Below are positions 8,682-18,804 of a stretch of DNA of 64,000 nucleotides, piece after piece. Made by a program: the position numbers and the translations under genes. Below the pieces are notes generated by a model. That model was not told the origin of the DNA, searched no databases, and saw nothing but the letters and a program-made list of their open reading frames with translations. Position 1 is the stretch's first letter. Every line of letters starts with the position of its first letter. The DNA comes from Flavobacteria bacterium GWA2_35_26. Its GTDB lineage: Bacteria > Bacteroidota > Bacteroidia > Flavobacteriales > Flavobacteriaceae. The DNA lies in NCBI GenBank assembly GCA_001800905.1, contig MGWH01000001.1, positions 124,001-188,000 of the forward strand. The letters are read 5' to 3'.

Positions 8682-10877
8682 TTAGTTGGCTACCTCACTA
8701 ATGAATTTAATTCGCATCAAACGCAATTCATCAATATCGTATTCGCCATCAAATTCTTTCAGAGCATCTTCTATTTTATCAGAATCTGATTCCATAAAAT
8801 ACTCATGAATTTCTTCTTGCTGATCGTCGTCTAACATGTCGTCAATCCAATATTTGATATTCAATTTGGTACCCGAATACACGATCTGCTCCATTTCCTT
8901 AATCAAATCATCCATCGACATTCCCTTAGCGGAAGCAATATCATCCAACGATAGTTTTCGATCGATATTTTGAATGATGTACAATTTATTCGCCGAATTG
9001 ACTCCGGTAGATTTCACTACCAAATCATCTGGACGAATAATATCATTGTCTTCTACATAACGGCTAATTAATGCTACAAAAGGAGCTCCGTATTTCTTTG
9101 CCTTTCCTTCACCTACTCCGTGAATATTCGTTAATTCATCTAAAGAAATTGGATATTTCAACGCCATATCCTCTAAAGATGGATCTTGGAACACCACAAA
9201 AGGTGGCACACCTAATGTTTTAGCTTCTTTTTTACGCAGTTCGCGCAACATGGCCATCAAAGCTTCATCTGCAGTTCCAGAAGAACTAGCTGCACTTACG
9301 ATAGCATCGTCTTCAGTTTCATTGTATTCATGGTCTTCCGACATCATGAAAGAAACCGGATTTTTAATAAAATCTAATCCTTTATCCGTGATTTTTACGA
9401 TACCATAGGTTTCAATATCCTTGGCTAAATACCCTTCTACCAATACCTGACGTAACAAAGCCATCCAATATTTCTCTTCCTTATCAGCACCACAACCAAA
9501 AAAGGATTGTGAATCGGTTTTGTGTGCTTTAATCACTGCATTTACTCGACCTATCAAAGTAAAGACTACTTCTTTAGACTTGTATAAATGTTTAGTATCT
9601 CTTACCACTTGGAGTAATTGAACGACTTGGTTTTTGGCTTCGACTTTGTTTTTCGGATTGCGAACATTGTCATCCATATCGGCTCCTTCTCCCGTTTCGC
9701 TATCGAACTCTTCACCAAAATAATGCAATAAAAATTTACGTCTCGACATTGAAGTTTCGGCATAGGCCACCACTTCTTGTAATAATGCAAAACCAATTTC
9801 TTGTTCAGCGACTGGTTTGCCCGACATGAATTTTTCTAATTTCTCTACGTCTTTATACGAATAGTAAGCCAAACAATGGCCTTCACCTCCATCGCGTCCC
9901 GCACGACCTGTTTCTTGGTAATAACTTTCCAATGATTTTGGAATGTCGTGATGAATAACAAAACGCACATCCGGTTTGTCGATTCCCATACCAAAAGCAA
10001 TCGTAGCAACAACCACTTCTACATCTTCCATCAAAAACATGTCTTGGTGCTTGGCTCTGGTTTTGGCATCCAAACCTGCATGATAGGGAACGGCACTAAT
10101 ACCGTTTACTTGCAAAACCTCGGCAATCGCCTCCACCTTCTTACGGCTTAAACAATAGATAATTCCCGACTTTCCTTTATTTTGTTTGATAAAACGAATA
10201 ATATCCGATTCGATATTTTTCGTTTTAGTACGTACTTCATAATACAAATTAGGTCTATTGAAAGACGCCTTATAAGTCGTAGCATCCGACATGTCCAAGT
10301 TTTTCAAGATATCTTCTTGTACTTTTGGCGTAGCCGTAGCGGTCAAACCAATGATAGGCACATCGCCTAATTGTTTGATAATATGTCGTAAATTTCGGTA
10401 TTCTGGTCTAAAATCATGACCCCATTCTGAAATACAATGGGCTTCATCAATGGCAACAAAGGACACTTTAACGGACTGAAGAAATTGAACGTATTCGTCT
10501 TTTGTAAGTGATTCTGGGGCAACATACAACAATTTGGTAATACCCGAAGTAATATCGTTTTTAACCTGTGTAATTTCAGTTTTTGTTAAAGACGAATTCA
10601 ACACATGAGCAATGCCATTTTCAGAAGATAAACTTCGAATGGCATCGACTTGATTTTTCATTAAAGCAATTAATGGAGACACTACAATAGCGGTACCTTC
10701 TTGAATCAAGGCAGGCAATTGGTAACAAAGTGATTTACCGCCTCCCGTGGGCATAATTACAAAAGTATTTTCTTTATTGAGAATACTTTTAATTACAGGT
10801 TCTTGCAGTCCTTTGAATTGTCCGAAGCCAAAATACTTCTTTAATTCTTTATGGATATCAATTTCGTTTGAATTCAT
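8682..10877 (-). CDS. recQ: ATP-dependent DNA helicase RecQ
   Basis: FVIMPTGGGKSLCYQLPA, DEAHCISEWGHDFRPEY, GLTATATP, YQETGRAGRDG helicase motifs; HRDC-like region. Confidence 0.95.
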   Translation of the reverse strand: MNSNEIDIHKELKKYFGFGQFKGLQEPVIKSILNKENTFVIMPTGGGKSLCYQLPALIQEGTAIVVSPLIALMKNQVDAIRSLSSENGIAHVLNSSLTKTEITQVKNDITSGITKLLYVAPESLTKDEYVQFLQSVKVSFVAIDEAHCISEWGHDFRPEYRNLRHIIKQLGDVPIIGLTATATPKVQEDILKNLDMSDATTYKASFNRPNLYYEVRTKTKNIESDIIRFIKQNKGKSGIIYCLSRKKVEAIAEVLQVNGISAVPYHAGLDAKTRAKHQDMFLMEDVEVVVATIAFGMGIDKPDVRFVIHHDIPKSLESYYQETGRAGRDGGEGHCLAYYSYKDVEKLEKFMSGKPVAEQEIGFALLQEVVAYAETSMSRRKFLLHYFGEEFDSETGEGADMDDNVRNPKNKVEAKNQVVQLLQVVRDTKHLYKSKEVVFTLIGRVNAVIKAHKTDSQSFFGCGADKEEKYWMALLRQVLVEGYLAKDIETYGIVKITDKGLDFIKNPVSFMMSEDHEYNETEDDAIVSAASSSGTADEALMAMLRELRKKEAKTLGVPPFVVFQDPSLEDMALKYPISLDELTNIHGVGEGKAKKYGAPFVALISRYVEDNDIIRPDDLVVKSTGVNSANKLYIIQNIDRKLSLDDIASAKGMSMDDLIKEMEQIVYSGTKLNIKYWIDDMLDDDQQEEIHEYFMESDSDKIEDALKEFDGEYDIDELRLMRIKFISEVAN

Positions 10878-10895
10878 TATTTACTATGTGGTATT

Positions 10896-11927
10896 TTGTA
10901 TAAATTTGCACCACATAAAGATACTATTTTCTTTTACAAACACAAATTTAACTATTCGGTTTTGACAACAACATCAAATATATTGGCCAGTGCCAAAAAA
11001 ACGATCCTTTCTGAGAGCCTATCCATCTCAAAATTAGCTGATTTACTGGATGCTAATTTTGTAGCAGCGGTAGAAAAAATTTACCAATCCAAAGGTCGTT
11101 TAGTGGTCACTGGGATTGGCAAAAGTGCTATCATTGCTCAGAAAATGGTGGCAAGTTTCAATTCGACAGGTACGCCTTCGCTTTTTTTACATGCTGCCGA
11201 AGCCATTCATGGCGACCTAGGCATGCTGCAAAAAGAAGATGTGGTGATTTGCATTTCAAAAAGCGGGAATAGCCCTGAAATCAAAGTTTTGGTTCCTTTA
11301 TTAAAACGTTTTGACAATATTTTGATTGCCATCACCGGCAATATGAGTTCGTTTTTAGCGCAAGGATCAGATATTGTGTTAAACACAACCGTAGATAGCG
11401 AATCGTGTCCGAATAATTTGGCACCAACCAATAGCACCACTGCTCAATTGGTTATGGGTGATGCTTTAGCTGTTTGTTTGATGGAAATACGCGACTTCAA
11501 AGCAGAAGATTTTGCGGTATACCATCCTGGTGGCGCTTTAGGAAAAAAATTATTACTACGTGTCAAAGACATGTTGGAAAACTCCTTGAAACCGATGGTA
11601 GCTCCCGATGCACCAATTAAAAAAGTAATTTTCGAAATTTCCGAAAAACGTTTAGGGGTTACAGCTGTAGTAGAAAACAACAAAGTTATCGGAATTATTA
11701 CGGATGGAGATATCCGACGTATGTTGAACGAAAGAGATAGCTTTGCTGATCTAACTGCTCGAGATATCATGACTAAAAATCCTAAAACTACTAGCTCAGA
11801 GGCTATGGTTATTGATGCGTTTCACTTGATGGAAAATTTCAAAATTACGCAACTGATTGTGGTTGACGATTCAGAATTTAAAGGCGTATTGCACTTGCAC
11901 GATATTTTAAAAGAGGGAATTATATAA
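10896..11927 (+). CDS. KpsF/GutQ-type sugar-phosphate isomerase (SIS plus CBS domains); true start may lie downstream
   Basis: GRLVVTGIGKSAIIAQKMVASFNSTGTPS, FAVYHPGGALGKKLL, two CBS repeats. Confidence 0.9.
   Translation: MYKFAPHKDTIFFYKHKFNYSVLTTTSNILASAKKTILSESLSISKLADLLDANFVAAVEKIYQSKGRLVVTGIGKSAIIAQKMVASFNSTGTPSLFLHAAEAIHGDLGMLQKEDVVICISKSGNSPEIKVLVPLLKRFDNILIAITGNMSSFLAQGSDIVLNTTVDSESCPNNLAPTNSTTAQLVMGDALAVCLMEIRDFKAEDFAVYHPGGALGKKLLLRVKDMLENSLKPMVAPDAPIKKVIFEISEKRLGVTAVVENNKVIGIITDGDIRRMLNERDSFADLTARDIMTKNPKTTSSEAMVIDAFHLMENFKITQLIVVDDSEFKGVLHLHDILKEGII
10901..10908 (+). promoter_or_regulatory. candidate -7 element TAAATTTG
   Basis: Matches TAnnTTTG between divergent recQ and the kpsF-like gene; it would require a CDS start downstream of 10896. 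Confidence 0.35.
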
Positions 11928-12742
11928 TGGCGAAGAAAGATTTAAACGAAATGTCGTTTTTGGATCATCTAGAAGAACTGAGATGGTTATTAGTTAAAAG
12001 TACGATTGCCATCCTAGTTATGGCTACCGTCACTTTTTTTGTAAGCGACTTTATTTTTAATGATGTTATTTTTGGCCCAACCAAAGCCGATTTTATAACC
12101 TACGAACTGTTTTGCGATTTATCTCATCAATTGGGTTTTGCCGATAGTATTTGTGTTACAGATATGGCTTTCATTATTCAAAATACGAATATGGAAGGTC
12201 AAATCAACATTCTTATTTGGACTTGCATCACCGCCGGATTCATATTGGCTTTTCCATTTATTTTATGGCAAATCTGGCAATTTATTAGCCCAGCCCTGTA
12301 CGAAAAAGAAAAAAAGCACGCGAAACTGTTTGTCTTTACTTCTTCCATTCTTTTCTTTATGGGAGTATTGTTTGGCTATTTTGTCATCGTACCGATGTCG
12401 GTTAACTTTTTTGCGACTTTTACAGTCAGCGATGTCATTAAAAATCAATTCAGTGTGGATTCGTATATTGGGATGCTAAAAACCAGTGTGATTGCCTGTG
12501 GATTGTTTTTTGAATTGCCCATCATTATTTACTTTTTAACCAAATTAGGTTTAGTTACCCCTACTTTCTTACGAAAATATTGGAAATATGCTGTGATTGT
12601 GATCTTAATAGTCGCGGCCATCGTTACACCTCCAGATGTGGTGAGTCAAATTATAGTTACTATCCCCATGTTACTTATTTACGAAGCAAGTATTTTGATT
12701 TCTAAAATTGTAATACGAAATAAAAACAAAGCAAATGGCTAA
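11927..12742 (+). CDS. tatC: Sec-independent translocase subunit TatC
   Basis: MSFLDHLEELRWLLVKS; FQFISPALYEKEKK-type motif (WQFISPALYEKEKKHAKLF); multiple TM segments. Confidence 0.95.
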   Translation: MAKKDLNEMSFLDHLEELRWLLVKSTIAILVMATVTFFVSDFIFNDVIFGPTKADFITYELFCDLSHQLGFADSICVTDMAFIIQNTNMEGQINILIWTCITAGFILAFPFILWQIWQFISPALYEKEKKHAKLFVFTSSILFFMGVLFGYFVIVPMSVNFFATFTVSDVIKNQFSVDSYIGMLKTSVIACGLFFELPIIIYFLTKLGLVTPTFLRKYWKYAVIVILIVAAIVTPPDVVSQIIVTIPMLLIYEASILISKIVIRNKNKANG

Positions 12743-13082
12743 TATCGTTCAAGAATTTAATGAGTACCGTTCTAAAATGAACGAGAAATTATTGGCAGAC
12801 AATAATAAAATTGTCAAACGTATTTTTAACTTGGATACCAATGCCTATGCCGAAGGTGCTTTGGATGTAAAGACCAAAGAACTTTTAGGTCTAGTAGCAT
12901 CTGCGGTATTGCGTTGCGATGATTGCGTGAAATACCATTTGGAAACCAGCTACAAAGAAGGAGTAACTAAAGAGGAAATGATGGAAGCCATGGGAATTGC
13001 AACCTTGGTTGGCGGAACTATTGTGGTTCCTCATTTGCGTAGAGCGTATGAATTTTGGGAAGCCTTAGAGAGTAATCAATAA
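12735..13082 (+). CDS. Carboxymuconolactone decarboxylase/AhpD-like protein
   Basis: LVASAVLRCDDCVKYHLETSYKEGVTKEEMMEAMGIA CxxC motif. Confidence 0.88.
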   Translation: MANIVQEFNEYRSKMNEKLLADNNKIVKRIFNLDTNAYAEGALDVKTKELLGLVASAVLRCDDCVKYHLETSYKEGVTKEEMMEAMGIATLVGGTIVVPHLRRAYEFWEALESNQ

Positions 13083-13134
13083 TAAATCAATTCAATTGTT
13101 ACATTTACTAATTGAATAATTTACACCTTTAGAA

Positions 13135-13875
13135 ATGATATTAAGAGCAGATAATTTGGTAAAAACCTACAAAGGCCGCAGTGTCGTGAAAGGGATTTCG
13201 GTGGAAGTAAACCAAGGAGAAATCGTAGGTCTCTTAGGTCCAAATGGAGCGGGAAAAACGACTTCATTTTATATGATTGTAGGTTTAGTCAAACCCAATT
13301 CAGGAAGTATTCATTTAGATAATTTGGACATTACCGATTATCCTATGTACAAAAGAGCACAGGCCGGAATTGGATATCTAGCCCAAGAAGCCTCTGTTTT
13401 TAGAAAATTAAGTATTGAAGATAATATTTTAAGTGTGTTGCAATTGACTTCTTTATCCAAAGCCGAACAAGAAGCTAAGATGGAAAGTTTGATTGCCGAA
13501 TTCAGCTTGGAACACATTAGAACCAACCGAGGCGATTTGTTATCTGGAGGAGAAAGACGTCGTACCGAAATTGCACGTTGTTTGGCTACTGATCCTAAGT
13601 TCATCTTATTAGACGAACCATTTGCAGGAGTTGATCCTGTTGCGGTAGAAGACATTCAGCGCATTGTAGCCCAATTGAAAAATAAAAATATTGGTATCTT
13701 AATTACCGATCATAATGTTCAAGAGACATTGGCCATTACAGATAAAACCTATTTGATGTTTGAAGGTGGCATTTTAAAAGCGGGTATCCCTGAAGAATTA
13801 GTAGAAGACGAAATGGTTCGTCGCGTATACTTGGGACAAAACTTCGAATTAAGAAAGAAAAAATTAGAATTCTAA
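13135..13875 (+). CDS. lptB: LPS export ABC transporter ATP-binding protein
   Basis: LLGPNGAGKTTSFYMIVGLV Walker A, LLSGGERRRTEIARCLA signature, FILLDEPFAGVDPVAV Walker B. Confidence 0.94.
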   Translation: MILRADNLVKTYKGRSVVKGISVEVNQGEIVGLLGPNGAGKTTSFYMIVGLVKPNSGSIHLDNLDITDYPMYKRAQAGIGYLAQEASVFRKLSIEDNILSVLQLTSLSKAEQEAKMESLIAEFSLEHIRTNRGDLLSGGERRRTEIARCLATDPKFILLDEPFAGVDPVAVEDIQRIVAQLKNKNIGILITDHNVQETLAITDKTYLMFEGGILKAGIPEELVEDEMVRRVYLGQNFELRKKKLEF

Positions 13876-14115
13876 GTGGAGAAAAGCATGGAAAAACCAA
13901 GCAAAGAAACTTTAGAAAAATGGCACAAGGATCCCAACAATTGGAAATGGGGTAGCTTTTATTATAACAAAGAAGACCAACGTTTACTCCCTCCAAAAAG
14001 GATTTCTTGGATGGGATGGACTGTTAATTTTGCCAACCCAAAATCGGTGGCGCTATTTGTAGCTATACTTGTTTTTTGCCTTCTAAGCGTACTCTACGCA
14101 GAATCGTTAAAATAA
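13876..14115 (+). CDS. small single-TM hypothetical protein (start GTG 13876 or ATG 13888)
   Basis: Directly follows lptB; C-terminal hydrophobic segment SVALFVAILVFCLLSVLYA. Confidence 0.7.
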   Translation: MEKSMEKPSKETLEKWHKDPNNWKWGSFYYNKEDQRLLPPKRISWMGWTVNFANPKSVALFVAILVFCLLSVLYAESLK

Positions 14116-14120
14116 TTCGT

Positions 14121-14885
14121 TTACCCCAAGCGATTCATTTTGGCAAGGGCATTATTCGCAACCGAAAGGAGCACATACAACACAATCACCAAAGGAATTC
14201 CGGCATATTGAAAGCTAACAAGTAAAATTACTGAGCTAATTAAAAACCCTATCTGAAGTGCATTTTTCTTCACACTCATTTGTTTGATTTTCAAGGAAAA
14301 TAACGGAATTTCAGCATTTAGCATGTACACACTGAGTAAGGTGATTCCAACCAAAACAAATGGATTCGTTAACAATTCCAACACAAAAAAGGAATCAGAA
14401 TAACGCAATACCAAAGGCAAACTCAAAATAAATAAAGCATTCGCTGGTGTTGGTAAACCAATGAAAGAATCGGTTTGACGGGTATCAATATTGAAATTGG
14501 CCAAGCGATAGCAAGAGCCTAAAGCAATCAAAAAACCTAGAAACGGAAACGGTTCCAAAGCCCATCCAAATTTTGGATAACCACTAGTACTTCCCATCAT
14601 TTGATACATTACAATTCCTGGCACTACTCCACTAGTCACCATATCGGCTAAAGAATCCAATTGCAATCCTAAGGGACTGGACACTTGAAACAAGCGGGCA
14701 AAGAAACCATCAAAAAAGTCCAAGAAAATCCCCAAGCTCACAAAATAAAAAGCCATTTCGAAATCAGCTTTCGAGGCAAAAACCATAGCGATACAGCCAC
14801 AGAAAAGATTAAGTAGTGTAATTGTATTGGGAATCTGTTTTTTAATCGTCATCATAATGTAAAAAATAACCGTCTTGGAGGGCAA
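14121..14885 (-). CDS. pssA: CDP-diacylglycerol-serine O-phosphatidyltransferase; likely start at 14852-14855
   Basis: CDP-alcohol phosphatidyltransferase motif LDFFDGFFARLFQVSSPLGLQLDSLADMVTSGVVPG. Confidence 0.92.
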   Translation of the reverse strand: MPSKTVIFYIMMTIKKQIPNTITLLNLFCGCIAMVFASKADFEMAFYFVSLGIFLDFFDGFFARLFQVSSPLGLQLDSLADMVTSGVVPGIVMYQMMGSTSGYPKFGWALEPFPFLGFLIALGSCYRLANFNIDTRQTDSFIGLPTPANALFILSLPLVLRYSDSFFVLELLTNPFVLVGITLLSVYMLNAEIPLFSLKIKQMSVKKNALQIGFLISSVILLVSFQYAGIPLVIVLYVLLSVANNALAKMNRLG

Positions 14886-14994
14886 ATTTAATACAATTAG
14901 TGAATGCTATTGCGTTTGGCCTGGGTTTTTTATCTAGCGATTGGGGTTCACTATTATTTGTAAGAGATAAATAGCAACTATTTACAAAAAAGTT

Positions 14995-15002
14995 TACTTT
15001 TG
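14995..15002 (+). promoter_or_regulatory. candidate -7 element TACTTTTG
   Basis: Matches TAnnTTTG upstream of the ATG at 15026. Confidence 0.35.
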
Positions 15003-15025
15003 AAACCGATAGTAATATTCCCATT

Positions 15026-16147
15026 ATGAAGTTTCTAAGCCTGCAAAAAATCGTTCTATTAGTAGTCCTTTGGATGAGTATACCGTTCTGCTTCTCGCAA
15101 ACAACTCCCCTTTCGAAAGAAGCTAAAATAAGTGTACTGACTTGTGGCACCAGCAACGAAATTTATGCCTTATTCGGCCATACCGCCATTCGAGTAAACG
15201 ATCCAGCTAACGGAATGGATGTGGTGTATAATTATGGCGCTTTTGATTTTGGTACTTCGAATTTTGCGTTAAAATTTGTCAAAGGCAACCTACAGTATTT
15301 CGCTGTTGCCAATTCGTATGCCGATTTTATTGCCAATTATAACTACGAAAAACGGTCTGTTTACGAACAAGAATTGCGTATTACGGCCTTACAAAAAGAA
15401 AAACTAGTCGCCTTACTCAACGAATCCTTATTACTAGAAAATCGCGAATACACCTATAAATTCATTGATCAAAACTGCACTTCGATGGCGGTGGAAGTTA
15501 TCAATAGAGCGCTTGATCAGGAAGTTATTGTGAAAAAAGGCGATACTATTTCGACCTACAGAAGCATCTTGTATCCGTATTTTAATAATCATTTTTACGA
15601 ACAGTTAGGAACGAGTGTCATTTTTGGCACCAAAACGGATCAAGCTGGAACTGCTATTTTTCTTCCTTTTGAATTAAAAGAAAGTTTGAATCAAATTCAA
15701 TTGAACCAACAACCAATTGTAAAACAAAACAACACACTTTTGGAATATGAACCCGAAACGAATTCGTCTTGGTGGAACAATCCCTATACCTACTTATTGT
15801 TTTTGGGATGCATCCTACTTCTAAATAAAAAATGGAGTGATACGCTTTATTTAGCTAGTATGGGAATTTTGGGAATCGCATTTACCATTTTAGGGCTCTA
15901 CTCTACCCATTTAGAACTGGGCAACAACTACAATACCTTGGTGTTCAATCCCGCTTTGATCGCCTTAGTCGCGTTTGCCAAAGCCAAAAACAAAAAAGGC
16001 GTCCAATTCACTTTTTGGTTCAATTGCATTGCATTAGTACTCTATGCTATAGTGCTGACTACTAAAGTACATCTTTGGATTGTAACTCCTTTAATCATTA
16101 CCAATGGGGTCATTCTAGCGCGACGTTACTGGAAAAAAGAAGTGTAA
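15026..16147 (+). CDS. DUF4105-like membrane protein
   Basis: Signal peptide; KISVLTCGTSNEIYALFGHTAIRVNDP...VYNYGAFDFGTSNFALKFVKG; C-terminal TM segments. Confidence 0.82.
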   Translation: MKFLSLQKIVLLVVLWMSIPFCFSQTTPLSKEAKISVLTCGTSNEIYALFGHTAIRVNDPANGMDVVYNYGAFDFGTSNFALKFVKGNLQYFAVANSYADFIANYNYEKRSVYEQELRITALQKEKLVALLNESLLLENREYTYKFIDQNCTSMAVEVINRALDQEVIVKKGDTISTYRSILYPYFNNHFYEQLGTSVIFGTKTDQAGTAIFLPFELKESLNQIQLNQQPIVKQNNTLLEYEPETNSSWWNNPYTYLLFLGCILLLNKKWSDTLYLASMGILGIAFTILGLYSTHLELGNNYNTLVFNPALIALVAFAKAKNKKGVQFTFWFNCIALVLYAIVLTTKVHLWIVTPLIITNGVILARRYWKKEV

Positions 16148-16186
16148 TTTACGAGGTACGATATTCGATTTACGATTTACGATTTC
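16148..16186. repeat. degenerate TACGATTT-type short repeat island
   Basis: TTTACGAGGTACGATATTCGATTTACGATTTACGATTT, 7-nt period CGATTTA. Confidence 0.8.
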
Positions 16187-17058
16187 CCAAAGAAATCTTT
16201 CAATATAATCTTGGTGAACATTCGAGCGCCTTCGTCGTTCAAATGACCACAGGAAGAAAAATACTGGTCCCCTTCTACGGCTTTTTCATAATTGTGAATC
16301 TCCGGATATTTTGATTTCACTCTGTCAAAATAATCCATTCCTTTTACGTTAGAACACATAGGCGTCATCAAGGCAATCAATTCGATATTGTTTGCTTTAC
16401 AAATGGCTTTGATCTCTTTGTAATAGCGATTGTCCAAAGGTTTCATCTTGTGAATATCATTTTTCATATTCCCCTTTTTCTTCCCGCCTAGAGGATGATA
16501 GCCTAAGTTATCCAAGTAGTTCGTTGGTACTTGTCGCCAACTGCGGTTCATTTCGCGAAAGCCAATTTTGGCATCAAAAGCCAGATAACGATAAAACGGA
16601 ATATAATACAACTTCCAAAAATCTTGCTCCACTGAGAAATGATCTTTGATAATTTGCGAGTCGTGCAGATAGGGTAAAAATTGCGCTGATATACCGGCGT
16701 CTCTTGTTTCGTTAGCCAAATTCATATCGGTTTCCAAAATCAATTTTTTGATTACAAACTTACGTTCCACCATTAATTTCAACAATAACGACGCTTCAAA
16801 CAAATGCGAAGCACTCATACCGTAATTGAACGTCTTGATTCCTTTTTCTTCAAATAAAGGGGCTACAAAATGATTGTTGGCACGAGACGAACCTAAAAAA
16901 ACTACATCATACTGTTGCGGACTTGCGTGATAGACGTATTCGATTTTACCTCTAGTAGAAGACTGTTGGAAAATGGTGGTATACCCCCAATCCAAAACTA
17001 CGGCCAGTAGGAGTATTGCAATCAGAATAAAGACTATAAGACGGCTAAATTGTTTCAT
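16177..17058 (-). CDS. SGNH/DltD-like protein, putative partner of the MBOAT protein
   Basis: N-terminal TM; YDVVFLGSSRANNHFVAPLFEEKG and CGHLNDEGARMFTK; overlaps the MBOAT gene end. Confidence 0.78.
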   Translation of the reverse strand: MKQFSRLIVFILIAILLLAVVLDWGYTTIFQQSSTRGKIEYVYHASPQQYDVVFLGSSRANNHFVAPLFEEKGIKTFNYGMSASHLFEASLLLKLMVERKFVIKKLILETDMNLANETRDAGISAQFLPYLHDSQIIKDHFSVEQDFWKLYYIPFYRYLAFDAKIGFREMNRSWRQVPTNYLDNLGYHPLGGKKKGNMKNDIHKMKPLDNRYYKEIKAICKANNIELIALMTPMCSNVKGMDYFDRVKSKYPEIHNYEKAVEGDQYFSSCGHLNDEGARMFTKIILKDFFGKS

Positions 17059-18491
17059 TAAAATTGAAAATAAATAAATTCTTTATAATCTGAAAAAGTA
17101 CCTAAAGCCAAAATAGCAGCCAAACACAACACTAATTTCAAACTACTGTACTTTCCTGAAATGGGTTCGACCTTAGTTCTAGAATTCCATTCCACCACCA
17201 CAAAAGCAACAATTAAAAAGAGTAATTCGTAATTGTATCGTTGGTTTTTCAAGAATTGAGAGGTGAAATGTTGATCGGTGAAAATTTGTTGAATGTAACG
17301 CAATGCTTGGCTAATCGAACTCGCTCGGAAGAAAATCCAAGCTAAACAACTCAACATAAAGGTCATTAAAATACTACCAAAAACGCGAACCGATTCCCAA
17401 TTGCGTTGCAATACCACCGTTTCCATATTGGTCCGATTGCGTTGTAAAAGTAGCAAAGGCAGAAAATAAATAGCATTAATTAATCCCCAAGCGATAAAAG
17501 TCCAATTGGCACCATGCCAAAAACCACTAACCAGGAAAATAATAAAGGTGTTTCGAATTTTCATTCCCATACCGCCACTACTCCCACCTAACGGAATGTA
17601 CAAATAGTCACGAAACCATGACGATAGCGAAATGTGCCAACGACGCCAAAACTCAGCTATATCTCTGGAGAAATAGGGATAATTAAAATTGCGCAATAAG
17701 TCAATCCCGAACAACTTGGACATTCCTAAAGCCATATCCGAATAGCCCGAAAAATCACCGTATATCTGGAACGCAAAATAGACGGCTCCCAAAATCAACG
17801 ACAGGGAATTCATGGACGAATGATAATCAAAAATAGCATTAGCGTATGTCGCACAAGTATCCGCAATAACTACTTTTTTGACCAATCCCCATAGAAATTG
17901 GTACACGCCTTCTTGGGCCTTTTCAAAATCGAAATGGCGTTTGATTTTTACTTGAGGCAATAAATGCGTAGCGCGTTCAATAGGCCCAGCCACTAACAAG
18001 GGAAAGTAACTCACAAAAAGGGAATAGTCCACAAAATTCGTTTCGGCCTTAATGCGTTTCAAATAAATATCGATCACATAGGACAAACCGTGGAAAGTAT
18101 AAAACGAAATTCCAACAGGCAATACGACATTCAGTAACAACGGACTAGTTGATAAGCCAACCGCATTCAACGATTCAGAAAGTGAACTGGCGAAAAAGTT
18201 ATAGTATTTGAAAACCCCTAAAAAACCGAGATTCACGATGATACTCAACCAAAACCAAAATTTCCTACCCCATTCGGTTTTGCCTTTTTCAATTCGGAGA
18301 CCGGTGTAATAATCCAAGAAGGTAGAGAAAACCAACAAAAACAAAAACCGCCAATCCCAACAGGAATAAAAGTAATAACTCGCCACAATCAATACTGCAT
18401 TCTGACTGGCTTTGTTTTTATTAAAAACAAACCAATACAACACAAATACAATGGGTAAAAAAACCGCAAAGGACAACGAGTTAAAAAACAT
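17058..18491 (-). CDS. MBOAT family O-acyltransferase (AlgI/DltB-like)
   Basis: SFYTFHGLSYVIDIYLKR, DFSGYSDMALGMSKLFGI, EFWRRWHISLSSWFRDYLYIPLGGS, FWHGANWTFIAWG. Confidence 0.95.
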   Translation of the reverse strand: MFFNSLSFAVFLPIVFVLYWFVFNKNKASQNAVLIVASYYFYSCWDWRFLFLLVFSTFLDYYTGLRIEKGKTEWGRKFWFWLSIIVNLGFLGVFKYYNFFASSLSESLNAVGLSTSPLLLNVVLPVGISFYTFHGLSYVIDIYLKRIKAETNFVDYSLFVSYFPLLVAGPIERATHLLPQVKIKRHFDFEKAQEGVYQFLWGLVKKVVIADTCATYANAIFDYHSSMNSLSLILGAVYFAFQIYGDFSGYSDMALGMSKLFGIDLLRNFNYPYFSRDIAEFWRRWHISLSSWFRDYLYIPLGGSSGGMGMKIRNTFIIFLVSGFWHGANWTFIAWGLINAIYFLPLLLLQRNRTNMETVVLQRNWESVRVFGSILMTFMLSCLAWIFFRASSISQALRYIQQIFTDQHFTSQFLKNQRYNYELLFLIVAFVVVEWNSRTKVEPISGKYSSLKLVLCLAAILALGTFSDYKEFIYFQF

Positions 18492-18554
18492 AGTTAGTGG
18501 TTTCGAAATTTCAAGCGCGAAATTAAGATATATTCTTTTTACAAACTAATTTTA

Positions 18555-18740
18555 TATACGAGGGACGATTTACGAAGTACGATTTACGATTTACGATACA
18601 CAAGAAATTCCCCTCTTGAGAGGGGCTAGGGGTGTGTTTTTTTTTAACTTCTCTATTTTAGTTCAAGTCCGGTCGAATCACTGATCACGATTTTCGGTTT
18701 ACGACCCGAGGCAAAGCCGAACGGAGCGAAGCTAATTACG
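18555..18740. repeat. compound repeat island: TACGATTT array, CCCCTC hairpin plus GGGGTGTG T-tract element, and CACGGATTACGG-type element
   Basis: ACGATTTACGAAGTACGATTTACGATTTACGATAC; CCCCTCTTGAGAGGGGCTAGGGGTGTG; AATCACTGATCACGATTTTCGGTTTACGACCCGAGGC. Confidence 0.8.
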
Positions 18741-18744
18741 AGTC

Positions 18745-18780
18745 AAAAAAAAATCCCTAAAGAACAGTTCTCCAGGGATT
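18745..18780 (-). terminator. Rho-independent terminator of the FlaA1/CapD-like gene
   Basis: Minus strand AATCCCTGGAGAACTGTTCTTTAGGGATT followed by a T tract, just downstream of the stop at 18805. Confidence 0.82.
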
Positions 18781-18804
18781 CGTATGCGATTCGTGTACCA
18801 AGTA

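Noticed and set aside
16075-16314. 79-aa plus-strand ORF spanning the DUF4105 end and the repeat island
   Set aside because: Translation runs through repeats (RYSIYDLRFPKE) and antisense to the SGNH gene; no independent support.
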